DNA from: Methanosarcina sp. KYL-1
GTDB taxonomy: Archaea > Halobacteriota > Methanosarcinia > Methanosarcinales > Methanosarcinaceae
Reading direction: 5' to 3'
DNA: 64,000 nucleotides
Assembly: GCF_024372725.1 (NCBI RefSeq)
Contig: NZ_VOUA01000014.1
Location: 1 to 64,000, forward strand
Position numbers and translations under genes: made by a program. Below are positions 25,346-34,071 of this stretch, one piece after another; position 1 is the first letter of the stretch, and the number at the start of each line of letters is the position of its first letter. The notes beneath the pieces are model-generated. The model had not been told where the DNA came from. It saw nothing but the letters and a program-made list of their open reading frames with translations, and searched no databases.

Positions 25346-27416
25346 AGATGCCGATATCCTGGCTTTTGCCTCTGGCAAAGGAAAAAAAGCCCCGGTTCCG
25401 GATGAGGGCCCGGGGACCGAAAAAAGTCCCGAAAACAAAGCTTCAAAAGCTGCTTCAGCAGCCGGGCCCGACCCGGGTCCTTCTCTTAACCCTGTTTCAG
25501 ACTCAGTTTCAGACTCAGTTTCAGACTCTGTTTCAGACCCTGCTTCAGGCCCTTTTTCAAACCCTGTTTCAAACTCAAGTTCTGCGTCGGGTTCTTCTTC
25601 GACAGGCTCAGGCAGGCCTGCGGCTTTTGAAGACCCCCTGGAGTCTCTGGGTTCCCGTGCTCCCGAAAAGGCTGATCTTCCTTTTGAAGCCTTCCCGGCC
25701 TATGATAAAGGGGTCTCGAACATCCGGGCCCCGGTGGGAGAGGCTTTCGGGATCGTGACCACCGGGATTGACCCCCTTGAAATAACCTCTGCAGGAGCAA
25801 CGATTACCGGCTACATCACTTCTTCCCACCGGAGTGAGATCCGGCTCGGGACTTACGCTGTCGTGCCTTATGAGGGAGGAGAAAAGCTTTTTGCAAGAAT
25901 CGGAAAGCTCCAGTACCGCCAGGAATTCGCTGTGGACGATGCAACGGAAATCCATTCCCGGCGCATGCTCAATACCCGCTCAAGCCCCGTAAACGAATCT
26001 GACTACAAGTTCCTGGCCTACCTTGACCCCCTCTGCATCCTCTACCGGAAAAATGGGGGGACAGCACTAACTCGAAGGATGGCGGACAGGATTCCCCGCC
26101 CGAACACCCCTATCCTGCCTGTCCGGGACCGGATTGAGGTCCAGACAGGGCTGAACATCCCGGAAGAAGGAATTTTCCTCGGGCACCTTAGTGTGGGAGG
26201 CGAGCTCGTAAAGACTCATTCCGAGCCTGAAACCGTTGCCTACTACCTGAGGAACGACTACTCCATGGGCGACCCGCTAATCTTTCGGCATATGCTGGTC
26301 TGCGGGAGCACCGGGACCGGAAAGACCTTCCTTTCCAAAAATATCCTGCGCCAGTTCATGGCCGAAAGCAACCGTTACAGGCTGCGCAACTCTCCTGACG
26401 GGGCCCGGAAAAACCCCTGCCTGGTGATCATGGACCCTCAGGACGAATACTCCCAGATTTTCGAGGACAACGAGACCCTGAGTGAGGACGACAGGTTCAG
26501 GTTCGAGTCCGAAAAGGTGGCATACGGCCGTGTCCAGTCCACAAAGGCTTTCGTAGCAAAGGTGGAAGGGCAGACCTATCCCGGAGACAAGTCCAGAGCC
26601 GAGCAGGTAGAATTTACCATCCCCTTCTCTCTTGTGGAGCACAATTCCTGGCTGATTGCCGCAACCGGGATGTCCGAACTCCAGTACATCGGGCTTGAGG
26701 TGCTCCTTGGGGACTTCTTCAAATCAAGTGTGCCCCACACCTACCTGAACTTCATCTCCTACATTGACAATGAAGGCACACGTTCCCATTACGTTGACAG
26801 CGGGAAGCTCCACGAGTCCTCTTACGACGGGATCGTGAGGAGGGTAAAGAGCCGCTTCTTCTCGAAGGTCTTTGACCAGGCTGCTACCCCGATCACGGAA
26901 CTCCTGGACCGGATCTTCAGGCCGGGTCAGGTCTCGGTCTTTCCCACCGAGTACATCAGCGCTCCCCGGATCCGGGACCTTATAGTGCTTACCATCATGA
27001 ACCTGATCGTAGACAACAAGCTCGGCACCACCGGGACCGAGGCCATCAAGGAAACTCCTATCATCCTGGCACTGGACGAAGCCCACCGCTATCTCTCCCG
27101 GGCAAACGGGGAACACTCCCGCCTGATCATCTCACGCTTTGCAGATGCAGCCCGCCAGGGCCGAAAAGAGGGCCTCGGGCTCTTTTTGATCACCCAGGAT
27201 CCCCAGGACATCGATGATACGGTCATAAAGCAGATAAACACGAAACTGGTCCTGAACCTCAACAACGATGCCGCAATCAGTTCCTTAAAAGTCCCGAAAG
27301 AATACGAGCGCCGGATACCCTACCTCAAGAAAGGGCAGATGATCGTGCACTCCCCGGACAACAGCGACATCGTGGAAATCATCGGGCTTTCAAACTGCGT
27401 CGTAAGGCACAGATAA
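25311..27416 (+). CDS. herA: HerA-type DNA helicase/translocase with serine-rich repeat linker
   Basis: This 701-residue ATPase has Walker A GSTGTGKTFLSKN at about residues 331-343 and Walker B PIILALDEAHRYLS near 583. The C-terminal arginine-finger/sensor region includes FADAARQGRKEGLGLFLITQ. The N-terminal HAS-barrel part lies near residues 155-250. Between about residues 55 and 110 is a low-complexity linker with SVSDSVSDSVSD repeats encoded by a 12-bp repeat (25496-25570). HerA hexamers pump DNA into NurA. The overlap with nurA and the tandem nuclease genes upstream suggest one DNA-processing cluster. Confidence 0.92.
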   Translation: MTHVGVRSVKYEDADILAFASGKGKKAPVPDEGPGTEKSPENKASKAASAAGPDPGPSLNPVSDSVSDSVSDSVSDPASGPFSNPVSNSSSASGSSSTGSGRPAAFEDPLESLGSRAPEKADLPFEAFPAYDKGVSNIRAPVGEAFGIVTTGIDPLEITSAGATITGYITSSHRSEIRLGTYAVVPYEGGEKLFARIGKLQYRQEFAVDDATEIHSRRMLNTRSSPVNESDYKFLAYLDPLCILYRKNGGTALTRRMADRIPRPNTPILPVRDRIEVQTGLNIPEEGIFLGHLSVGGELVKTHSEPETVAYYLRNDYSMGDPLIFRHMLVCGSTGTGKTFLSKNILRQFMAESNRYRLRNSPDGARKNPCLVIMDPQDEYSQIFEDNETLSEDDRFRFESEKVAYGRVQSTKAFVAKVEGQTYPGDKSRAEQVEFTIPFSLVEHNSWLIAATGMSELQYIGLEVLLGDFFKSSVPHTYLNFISYIDNEGTRSHYVDSGKLHESSYDGIVRRVKSRFFSKVFDQAATPITELLDRIFRPGQVSVFPTEYISAPRIRDLIVLTIMNLIVDNKLGTTGTEAIKETPIILALDEAHRYLSRANGEHSRLIISRFADAARQGRKEGLGLFLITQDPQDIDDTVIKQINTKLVLNLNNDAAISSLKVPKEYERRIPYLKKGQMIVHSPDNSDIVEIIGLSNCVVRHR
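25496..25572 (+). repeat. 12-bp tandem repeat in the herA linker
   Basis: About six imperfect copies of GTTTCAGACTCA encode VSDS repeats between the N-terminal segment and the HAS-barrel. The unit length is a multiple of three and the reading frame is preserved. Confidence 0.8.
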
Positions 27417-27439
27417 GTTCCTTCAGCAGTTTAAGCTTG

Positions 27440-27548
27440 AGTATAAAGAGTAAAATGCAAGAGTAAGATGCAAGCGTAAAAAGCAAGCGTAAAAAGCAAG
27501 AGTAAAAAGCAAGAGTAAAAAGCAAGAGTAAAAAGCAAGAGTAAAATA
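27440..27548. repeat. 13-bp tandem repeat downstream of herA
   Basis: About eight copies of AGCAAGAGTAAAA, with some variants AGCGTAAAA, lie between the herA stop and the hairpin at 27591. The purine-rich strand is the herA mRNA strand, so the T-rich strand faces the opposing gene at 27705. No protein is likely because 13 is not a multiple of three. Confidence 0.85.
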
Positions 27549-27590
27549 GCATACAAAATTCGATTCAGGGCAACCTGATTGGGGTTGTTT

Positions 27591-27620
27591 GCACATGCCA
27601 GGTTTGAAGCAGGCATGTGC
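27591..27620. terminator. Bidirectional hairpin terminator between herA and the minus-strand gene
   Basis: GCACATGCC (27591-27599) and GGCATGTGC (27612-27620) form a perfect 9-bp stem with a 12-nt loop, followed by TTTATTACTTTAT. It lies between two convergent genes. Confidence 0.7.
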
Positions 27621-27704
27621 TTTATTACTTTATATCCGGGCAGTTTTTATGCCGCGGGATTTCTTTATGTTTTCAGTTCTTTTCTGCTTTAACTCATTCC
27701 CGTT

Positions 27705-28133
27705 TCAGAGTTCTTCAAAAAGCAGTATGTTGTCCAGAACAGCCTGGATGTTCCAGTAAACGAAGGTCTTGTAGGCTTCTGGATTCTTTATGTCATAGAT
27801 TGCCATTCCCCCTACATTCCAGGAGACTTTTGTGATGAGTTCGCTCTTTTCCAGTTCGTCAACAAACCCTTTGAGTTTGCTGAAGTCGTCGATGCTTTCT
27901 CTCCAGTCCGCTGCTCTCAGTCCGCTGTCACTGTCCGCTTCTGCCATCTCCAGCTTTTGCAGGGCAAAGGCATATATCTCGAGAAGGTCGATGTTTGCAG
28001 GCGAGACATTCCTGACAATCGGGGTTCCTTCCCGCCTGCTGTCCTTCAACTTGTTCGTGAATACGAAGAGGTCAGCGGATGTCAGGGTGTTATCTGTTAT
28101 TTTACATTTTAAATCGTTTATTGTCTGTTCCAT
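27705..28133 (-). CDS. Uncharacterised 142-residue protein
   Basis: I do not recognise this protein. It is hydrophilic and mostly helical by appearance, with a central segment on SPANIDLLEIYAFALQKLEMAEA and a C-terminus rich in aromatic residues (WNVGGMAIYDIKNPEAYKTFVYWNIQAVLDNILLFEEL). It has no signal peptide, membrane segment or cysteine motif. The ATG lies after a TAAAATACC stretch and TATA-like sequence around 28160. It stands alone between the herA terminator and tRNA-Pro. Confidence 0.6.
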   Translation of the reverse strand: MEQTINDLKCKITDNTLTSADLFVFTNKLKDSRREGTPIVRNVSPANIDLLEIYAFALQKLEMAEADSDSGLRAADWRESIDDFSKLKGFVDELEKSELITKVSWNVGGMAIYDIKNPEAYKTFVYWNIQAVLDNILLFEEL

Positions 28134-28359
28134 GGTATTTTACCCCTACATAAAAACGGCTCAAATAATATGATTCTAAATGGGTGATAAGGGGGGAGTA
28201 ATCCATTTACTCCTTGATAAAATAAGATAGTAAGTTTTCTGTATTAAAATTACCCGTCATTTATAAAGATATTACTTAAAAATTAATATTTTTAAAATGT
28301 TATGCAGGCGCTGGCACTCATTTTGGGTTTTAAATCTCATAAAAAAGTGTAAAATTTGA

Positions 28360-28434
28360 TGGGATAGCGCGGATTTGAACCGCGGTCCAAGCGTCCCAAA
28401 CGCTCGAGGATGGACCAAGCTACCCTACTATCCC
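28360..28434 (-). tRNA. tRNA-Pro (anticodon TGG)
   Basis: On the minus strand the acceptor GGGATAG (28434-28428) pairs with CTATCCC (28367-28361). The anticodon arm GAGCG-TTTGGGA-CGCTT gives anticodon TGG, and the T arm is GCGG-TTCAAAT-CCGC. The discriminator is A and no CCA is encoded. A TATA-like ACTATATAAATA lies about 35-45 bp upstream (28465-28476). It reads proline CCA codons, with wobble. Confidence 0.95.
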
Positions 28435-28662
28435 ATGAAGTGCTTCCTCTCAAAGGCGATTATTATTTATATAGTTTTCGTTAGAGTCAGGGGCTGTAAT
28501 CCTTCATCACCTCTTTGAAAACCTTTTTTACATCTGAATATTTTTACTCATATTCACTCATATTTACTCATTTTTACTCACATTTACTTTTCATATCTTT
28601 TTCATATCTTCTTTATTCTTCTTCATTTTTGATTCTTCTCAGCCTGTTTTTTTCTTTTCCGT

Positions 28663-29214
28663 TCATTCCCAGCGCCGATATATCTCGTTTTCAATCCCGA
28701 GAAGGTCAAGAGCCCTTCCTGCCATCGTATCTATAAGGTCATCAATTGTTTTCGGCCTGGAATAGAAGCCCGGACATGCCGGGAGGATGCTTGCCCCTGC
28801 CCTTTTGGCCCTGAGCATATTTTCAAGGTGGATAAGGCTGAGGGGGGTTTCCCGGGTCAGGAGGATGAGTTTTCTTTCCTCCTTCAGGCAGACGTCTGCG
28901 GCCCTTGTCAGGAGGGTATCCGAGATCCCGTTTGCGACTGCTCCCAGGGTTTTCATGCTGCAGGGGGCGATGACCATCCCTCCGGTTGCGTGGGACCCGC
29001 TGGCTATGGGCGCTGAAAAGTCTTTCTGGGCATGGTTCCAGGTCGCAAGTTTTTGAACTGCTTCAGGTGAGTAGTCAGTTTCGATTTCTATAATCTGTTT
29101 TGCAGCTTCCGTCAGTACCAGGTGGGTCTTTACCCCTTTTTCTGCCAGCACTTCAAGGAGGCGGATTCCGTACTGGACCCCTGAGGCCCCGCTAATTCCT
29201 ACTATTATTTCCAT
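28663..29214 (-). CDS. ubiX: UbiX-type flavin prenyltransferase
   Basis: This 183-residue protein starts with the flavoprotein motif IIVGISGASGVQYGIRLLEVL. It contains the prenyl/FMN-binding block SHATGGMVIAPCSMKTLGAVANGISDTLLTRAADVCLKE and the late motif RETPLSLIHLENML. UbiX attaches a dimethylallyl group to FMN, making prenylated FMN for UbiD-family decarboxylases; archaea use these in methanophenazine/quinone-like ring chemistry and in the mevalonate variant pathway. It directly follows the LpdD-like gene without spacing. No ubiD gene is seen in this window. Confidence 0.92.
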   Translation of the reverse strand: MEIIVGISGASGVQYGIRLLEVLAEKGVKTHLVLTEAAKQIIEIETDYSPEAVQKLATWNHAQKDFSAPIASGSHATGGMVIAPCSMKTLGAVANGISDTLLTRAADVCLKEERKLILLTRETPLSLIHLENMLRAKRAGASILPACPGFYSRPKTIDDLIDTMAGRALDLLGIENEIYRRWE

Positions 29215-29595
29215 TTATTCCTCTCTCTCTTCCGTTTTGTTGGCCTTTTCACAAAAGGCTATGAACTTTTCTATCATTTCCCCGGATATCGAGACGATCT
29301 CCCTTATCTCTTCGGGGCTAATGTCGTCCAGATGGATCCCGGCGACAAACACGCTTGTGCCCCGGGTAGCCCTGCTAACGAGCCTTGCGCCCTGTAGGGC
29401 GAGCTGCTCTTCCCGGTGCCCCGGGAGGCAAATCACAGAAGAGCTTGCACGCTGGCTTTTCTCATCGAATAACCCCACTGCAACAGCGCCAGCATGCTCT
29501 TTTCCCCCCGTAAGGGTCAGCAGGTAATCGTCTCCCAGTTTTTTCGCATCGAGTAGGAGTTCGATTCTGCCGACTTTCCTTGTAATCTGAAACAA
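29215..29595 (-). CDS. LpdD-like prenylated-flavin chaperone family protein
   Basis: This 126-residue protein appears to start at TTG 29595; no ATG is available near the N-terminus. It contains GGKEHAGAVAVGLF and VICLPGHREEQLALQGARLVSRAT, which I associate with the LpdD-like family linked to UbiX/UbiD systems. It ends on an acidic tail and abuts ubiX with zero intergenic bases. The proposed role is assisting delivery or maturation of prenylated FMN. The family call rests on recalled motifs and on the adjacency to ubiX. Confidence 0.65.
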   Translation of the reverse strand: MFQITRKVGRIELLLDAKKLGDDYLLTLTGGKEHAGAVAVGLFDEKSQRASSSVICLPGHREEQLALQGARLVSRATRGTSVFVAGIHLDDISPEEIREIVSISGEMIEKFIAFCEKANKTEEREE

Positions 29596-29599
29596 AAAT

Positions 29600-29682
29600 C
29601 TTCCCTCTCAACGTTTTCTCTCAACGTTTTCTCTCAACGTTTTCTCTCAACGTTTTCTCTCAACGTTTTCTCTCAACATTTA
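29600..29682. repeat. 13-bp tandem repeat upstream of the LpdD-like gene
   Basis: Six copies of CTCTCAACGTTTT lie head to tail just before the TTG start of the minus-strand LpdD-like gene. On that strand the array would be in the promoter or 5' leader, an unusual place compared with most other arrays in the window. Each unit includes the palindromic AACGTT. Confidence 0.9.
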
Positions 29683-29798
29683 TTCTGACCCTATAAACTT
29701 ATTGAGTTTTTGTGCATAAAAACCTAAGTCCTGAAAGGGGCGCAGCCTCAAGCGGAGAAATCCCCTTTTCCCTGCTTTACCTTTTCCCTTATTTATTT

Positions 29799-30998
29799 TC
29801 AGAGGTCGCTCAGCTTAAACTGTTTTATCGTCTTCTTGACATCAAAAAAGTCCCTGGCAGCTTTTCCCACGGCTTCACAGTGTTCTTTCGGGCTGTAGAC
29901 CCCAAGCCTCCAGTTGTCCATGTGGGCTTCTTCCAGAATGGATACAAAGTGAGAAGCCTCGTTTAAGTGGATCATCCTGTGGTCGGTTTTTATCAGGGCC
30001 CGCATTTCAGACATCTCCGGCATCTTCGGGATATCCACGAGCACGTCTTTTGGGTCCACGCCTGCAAGTTCGGCGATCTCTGTTTCCACCCTCTGGACCT
30101 TGCCCCGGTGCTTGAGCACGCCTTTTCCGACTGCATCCAGCCCGGCGTAAAGGGCCCTCTTGTAGAGCCTGCGGGTGTCAAGCCTTCTGGATAGCTCTTC
30201 TCCGTGTCCGCTTGCACGGCGCATGGCTGCCACGAGGTCTATGTCGTCCATCTGCCTGAGCTTTGAGGGGTCAAGTTCCCCGTTTTCTATCATGTATTCC
30301 ACGGCTTTTGAGCACATGGCTTCTGAAATCCTGCCCACGTGGTGATAGTAGACAGAGGTGTTCATCCAGAAGCGCGAGACCAGCAGGGACTCGGCGGCTT
30401 TGAGCCCTCCCTGGCCGACAACGAGCCTGTCTTCATAAAACTGCATCTGGTTGATCAGGCGGTTGTAGTCCACAACCCCGAAGGCAACGCCTGTGTAATG
30501 GGCATCTCTTACCAGGTAGTCCATCCTGTCCACATCAATTTCACTGCTCAGGATCTGCCCGATAGAAGTCTCCCCTTTGATATGCTTTGCCAGGTTTCCC
30601 GGGGAAATCCCGTACTTTTCCAGAACTTCCTTAAGTTCCCCTTTCCCCAGGATCTCCCTCACATCATCGTGCCTGCGCCGGGTGTATTTGTCTATGATGT
30701 TCTCGGTCACGTGGGAAAAAGGCCCGTGGCCCACGTCATGCAGGAGGGATGCGGCTTTAAGTTCTGTTTTTTTCTCCCCGTCGATGGAGTCTAGGTTTTT
30801 TATGAGCATGGAAGCCAGGTGCATAACCCCCAGAGAATGCTCAAAACGAGTGTGGTTTGCCCCCGGATAAACGAGGTTGGAAAAGCCAAGCTGCCTGACC
30901 CTCCGGAGCCGCTGAAGCTGCGGAGTGGCCAGAATTTCCTGGACAATTTCGTCCAGTTCGATGTAACCGTGCACAGGATCAAGGACGACCTTCATCAT
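29799..30998 (-). CDS. HD-domain phosphohydrolase (SAMHD1/dGTPase-like)
   Basis: This 399-residue protein starts VVLDPVHGYIELDEIVQEIL. The HD motif is in NHTRFEHSLGVMHLA and SLLHDVGHGPFSH, with the later D in EIDVDRMDYLVRDA. These residues build the metal site of the dGTPase/SAMHD1 group. Such proteins hydrolyse dNTPs or related nucleotides, so a role in nucleotide-pool control is plausible. It is divergently oriented from cofD with 114 bp between starts. The second methionine (30995) could also be used. Confidence 0.85.
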   Translation of the reverse strand: MMKVVLDPVHGYIELDEIVQEILATPQLQRLRRVRQLGFSNLVYPGANHTRFEHSLGVMHLASMLIKNLDSIDGEKKTELKAASLLHDVGHGPFSHVTENIIDKYTRRRHDDVREILGKGELKEVLEKYGISPGNLAKHIKGETSIGQILSSEIDVDRMDYLVRDAHYTGVAFGVVDYNRLINQMQFYEDRLVVGQGGLKAAESLLVSRFWMNTSVYYHHVGRISEAMCSKAVEYMIENGELDPSKLRQMDDIDLVAAMRRASGHGEELSRRLDTRRLYKRALYAGLDAVGKGVLKHRGKVQRVETEIAELAGVDPKDVLVDIPKMPEMSEMRALIKTDHRMIHLNEASHFVSILEEAHMDNWRLGVYSPKEHCEAVGKAARDFFDVKKTIKQFKLSDL

Positions 30999-31112
30999 CT
31001 TTTAGACAGATGTCATTATATATTGCTGTTACTATTACTTTGATGCTGAAAACTTTGCAGTGAAGAATACCTGCTACCCGAAAGATGAAGTAATCCATAA
31101 CAAGGTATCATC

Positions 31113-32036
31113 ATGATCATATTTTCAGGCGGCACCGGAACTCCGAAACTCCTTGACGGGCTCAAGGAAATCCTCCCCCATGAGGAACTGACCGTTGTAG
31201 TGAACACTGCCGAAGACCTCTGGGTCTCGGGGAACCTGATATCTCCCGACCTGGATACCATCCTATACCTTTTCTCAGGCCAGATCGACCGGAAAAAGTG
31301 GTGGGGCATCGAAGGCGATACTTTCCTGACCCATGAATACATGCAGGCCCTCGGGGTAGAAGAAAGCATGAAACTCGGGGATAGGGACCGGGCAACTCAT
31401 ATAATACGCTCGGACCTGCTCCGGGACGGGGCAACCTTAAGCGAGGCAACCGAAAAGCTTGCGTCCCTCTTCAAGATCAGGGCAAAGATCCTGCCCATGT
31501 CCGATGACCCTATTTCCACATATGTCGAAACCCCCGAAGGCCCCATGCATTTCCAGGACTTCTGGGTCGGATATCACGGGGAACCCGAGGTGGAAGGAGT
31601 CGATATCTTGGGAGTTTCCGAAGCCTCTATCGCAGAAAAGGTATTTAATGCCCTTGAAAACGATGACCGCGTCCTTATCGGCCCCAGCAACCCCATAACT
31701 AGCATCGGCCCGATAATCTCCCTCCCCGGGATGAAAGACCTTCTTAAAGAGAAAAAAGTCGTTGCAGTCAGCCCTATCATCGGCAACGCTCCAGTAAGCG
31801 GTCCTGCCGGAAAGCTCATGCAGGCCTGCGGGCTTGAAGTCTCTTCCATGGGAGTTGCGGAGTACTACCAGGAATTCCTGGACGTTTTCGTTTTCGATGA
31901 AAGGGACCGGGCAGATGAATTTGCCTTCGAGAGGCTCGGCTGCCAGGCCTGCCGTGCCGATACCCTGATGACTTCCACCGCAAAGAGCATCGAACTGGCA
32001 GAGTTTGTAACAGGGCTCTTTGACACGATTGTCTGA
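31113..32036 (+). CDS. cofD: 2-phospho-L-lactate transferase
   Basis: This 307-residue protein opens with FSGGTGTPKLLDGLKEILP and contains VVVNTAEDLWVSGNLISPDLDTILYLFSGQID, the CofD signature for binding the activated phospholactate donor and the deazaflavin Fo. It makes F420-0 (or its dehydro form), the electron carrier essential for methanogenesis. SNPITSIGPI and the C-terminal segment are also typical. A TATA-like TTATATATTG (31015-31024) lies about 90 bp upstream, and the leader includes GGTATC before the ATG. Confidence 0.95.
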   Translation: MIIFSGGTGTPKLLDGLKEILPHEELTVVVNTAEDLWVSGNLISPDLDTILYLFSGQIDRKKWWGIEGDTFLTHEYMQALGVEESMKLGDRDRATHIIRSDLLRDGATLSEATEKLASLFKIRAKILPMSDDPISTYVETPEGPMHFQDFWVGYHGEPEVEGVDILGVSEASIAEKVFNALENDDRVLIGPSNPITSIGPIISLPGMKDLLKEKKVVAVSPIIGNAPVSGPAGKLMQACGLEVSSMGVAEYYQEFLDVFVFDERDRADEFAFERLGCQACRADTLMTSTAKSIELAEFVTGLFDTIV

Positions 32037-32088
32037 TCCTTAAATTTTAATTTTCTCTTTTTTCACTTTTTTCTTTTTTCACCCTTTT

Positions 32089-32200
32089 CTCTCTACTTTC
32101 CTTCATTTTTCTCTCTACTTTCCTTCATTTTTCTCTCTACTTTCCTTCATTTTTCTCTCTACTTTCCTTCATTTTTCTCTCCACTTTCCTTCATTTTTCG
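32089..32200. repeat. 22-bp T/C-rich tandem repeat downstream of cofD
   Basis: Five contiguous copies of CTCTCTACTTTCCTTCATTT plus TT (22 bp) lie 50 bp after the cofD stop, each ending in a T run. It resembles the 21-bp array at 7040 in composition and placement. The remaining part of the interval to 32380 is AT-rich and holds the promoter region of the FmdE-like gene. Confidence 0.9.
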
Positions 32201-32380
32201 ATGTTAACAAAATTCGAAAGTTTTATGTATTATTTTTTGTATTTTTTTTAACACTAAACATTATTCTATATTAATTTTATCTTAATTTTTATTCCATATC
32301 TTTCGGAAATGTATTCTCTATACATGCTGAAGGGTGTACGAACTTAATTTGATTGAAGAAATCTGGAGAAATGATGCGTG

Positions 32381-33532
32381 ATGAATAATATTGTGACAAG
32401 GGCAAAAATGATCCTTTTATTATGTCTTGCAGCGCTGGTTTTTTCCCTGGGTTCGGTTCCGGGGATGGCGGCGGAATATGAGAATTCGGGATTGATGACT
32501 CAGGTTTTTGCTGCAGCCGAAACAGAGTTAGGTGACATGGGGCCGGAAAATACCCTCATCATAACGGATATCGGGTCTCCTGCGGAATCTTATGTTTACC
32601 TGGATGATTTCTATGCAGAGTTCTATGGAAGGGATCTGCAGTACACGAAGAATCTCCTGGTTCTCCAGAATTCCAGGAACAGCCCTCTCTGGTTTGCTTT
32701 CTTTGACAGGGATTCCGGGAACTGTACTTATATTGAGGTTTCCTATGGAGCCGGGGAAGAGATCAGCTACAAGGTAACGGAAAACATAAATTTTGAGGAT
32801 CTTGTATCTGATGACGATTCCAAGGCATCCTGGAATGAAAAGGTCGGTGCAAAGGTATTCAATGGCCGTGAGTTTGCAATTCTCACAATATCCAACGCCT
32901 GGGCTACCGGGGAGTTTGATTACGAACTTATGCAGTGCCTGGAAGTGCATAACCACTTCTGTCCCGGAGTCTCAAGCGGTTATGTGATTGCAAACTGGAT
33001 GGAGGAGAACTATCCGCTTGAGGCCGGAGTAAGTTATACTGTTTTCTCCTGCCCGAACTGGTGCAAAGAAGATGTTTTCGTGAAGCGCTGGGATACAACC
33101 CCCGGAAAGGGAGGAATCTGGGTATCCGCACTGACAGATGAAGAAAAAGTAGCTCTTGGAGTGGCTCCGGCCGGAATCTTCGTGGTCACGAACAGGACTG
33201 CAGGAACAATGCAGGCAGTCGTACTGAGTTTTGACTTTGCACCTGTCAATGCAAAATGCGGGGCTCAGGAAGGAGATCCTGCCTGGGTTTCAAAGTACCT
33301 GATGGACCTCTGGCTTATGGATAAGGACAACTGGGACGAGGAAGGGATGGTCTCGGAAATTGCCGTCATTGACATTAACGAAGCCATCCTGAACGAAATG
33401 AAGCAGGCAGATACCAACCCATATGTGGTCCTTGGACTGCTCAATCCTGCAGGGGCAGTCAATCCTTCGAAAAACGGAATTCCAGGAATCGGGCAGTGGA
33501 TGAATAATAACAAAATCAAGCAGAATGCCTGA
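32381..33532 (+). CDS. Secreted FmdE-domain protein
   Basis: The start is ATG 32381 (383 residues), with GGAG at 32364-32367. A signal peptide (MILLLCLAALVFSLGSVPGMAA) marks export. The FmdE domain begins at LEVHNHFCPGVSSGYVIANWM (about residue 186), where H and C are the likely zinc ligands, and continues with FSCPNWCKED. FmdE occurs in the molybdenum formylmethanofuran dehydrogenase operon, but the exported, enlarged versions of Methanosarcina are not assigned a reaction. A C-terminal half with DINEAILNEMK follows. It is single, with its own terminator. Confidence 0.8.
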   Translation: MNNIVTRAKMILLLCLAALVFSLGSVPGMAAEYENSGLMTQVFAAAETELGDMGPENTLIITDIGSPAESYVYLDDFYAEFYGRDLQYTKNLLVLQNSRNSPLWFAFFDRDSGNCTYIEVSYGAGEEISYKVTENINFEDLVSDDDSKASWNEKVGAKVFNGREFAILTISNAWATGEFDYELMQCLEVHNHFCPGVSSGYVIANWMEENYPLEAGVSYTVFSCPNWCKEDVFVKRWDTTPGKGGIWVSALTDEEKVALGVAPAGIFVVTNRTAGTMQAVVLSFDFAPVNAKCGAQEGDPAWVSKYLMDLWLMDKDNWDEEGMVSEIAVIDINEAILNEMKQADTNPYVVLGLLNPAGAVNPSKNGIPGIGQWMNNNKIKQNA

Positions 33533-33550
33533 ACAGGATGCAGCTGAAGC

Positions 33551-33573
33551 CAGGGTAATAAATCTTTACCCTG
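33551..33573 (+). terminator. Terminator of the FmdE-like gene
   Basis: CAGGGTAA (33551-33558), a 7-nt loop and TTACCCTG (33566-33573) make a perfect 8-bp stem, followed by TCTTTTCTATTTTTT. Confidence 0.75.
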
Positions 33574-33876
33574 TCTTTTCTATTTTTTACTTTGTTATCC
33601 TTACTTTGTTGTGCTTCCTTCATTTTTCCATTCTGTTATCCGTTTTTCCATCATGTTGCCATATTTTTTCCGGAATTCTCCCTGGGGCATCTTTAAATTT
33701 ATTAACACTGAAATAATTATTTAATATAAGTTCCTTGCAATAGGGAAAGTCTGATCTGGAAATCCAAAATTATATTAAATACTTTGATGTTTCCCTGAAT
33801 TCGGTTTGTTTTTCCCTGACAGCTATCCGTCCTGCCGTTTATGTGGCTGCCAGCGGGAAGGCAATACAACTGACAT

Positions 33877-33931
33877 GATACTGGCATAATACCTCTGACG
33901 TAATACTGACATAATGAATACTGGCATAATG
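33877..33931. repeat. Iteron-like repeats upstream of hpt
   Basis: Three spaced copies of ATACTGRCATAAT occur within 55 bp. They lie about 145-195 bp before the hpt start in a 500-bp gap that has no other recognisable feature apart from the terminator at 33551 and the hpt promoter (TATA-like TCTAAATATTA, 34036-34046). Spaced direct repeats like these can be protein-binding sites. Confidence 0.5.
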
Positions 33932-34071
33932 ATATGTTTTGAGATCTTAAAGGGCAATAGATTTAAAAGGGTATTTTATAGGATAATATCTCAGATTCAC
34001 TAATTCACTATTTCCCGGAATACTTCAACAGCCTTATCTAAATATTAAGACAGCCCATAAAGGTTAAAACC

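Noticed and set aside
27440-29682. CRISPR-like direct repeats (13-bp arrays)
   Set aside because: Units are contiguous and have no unique spacers of constant length, and no cas genes are present in the window.
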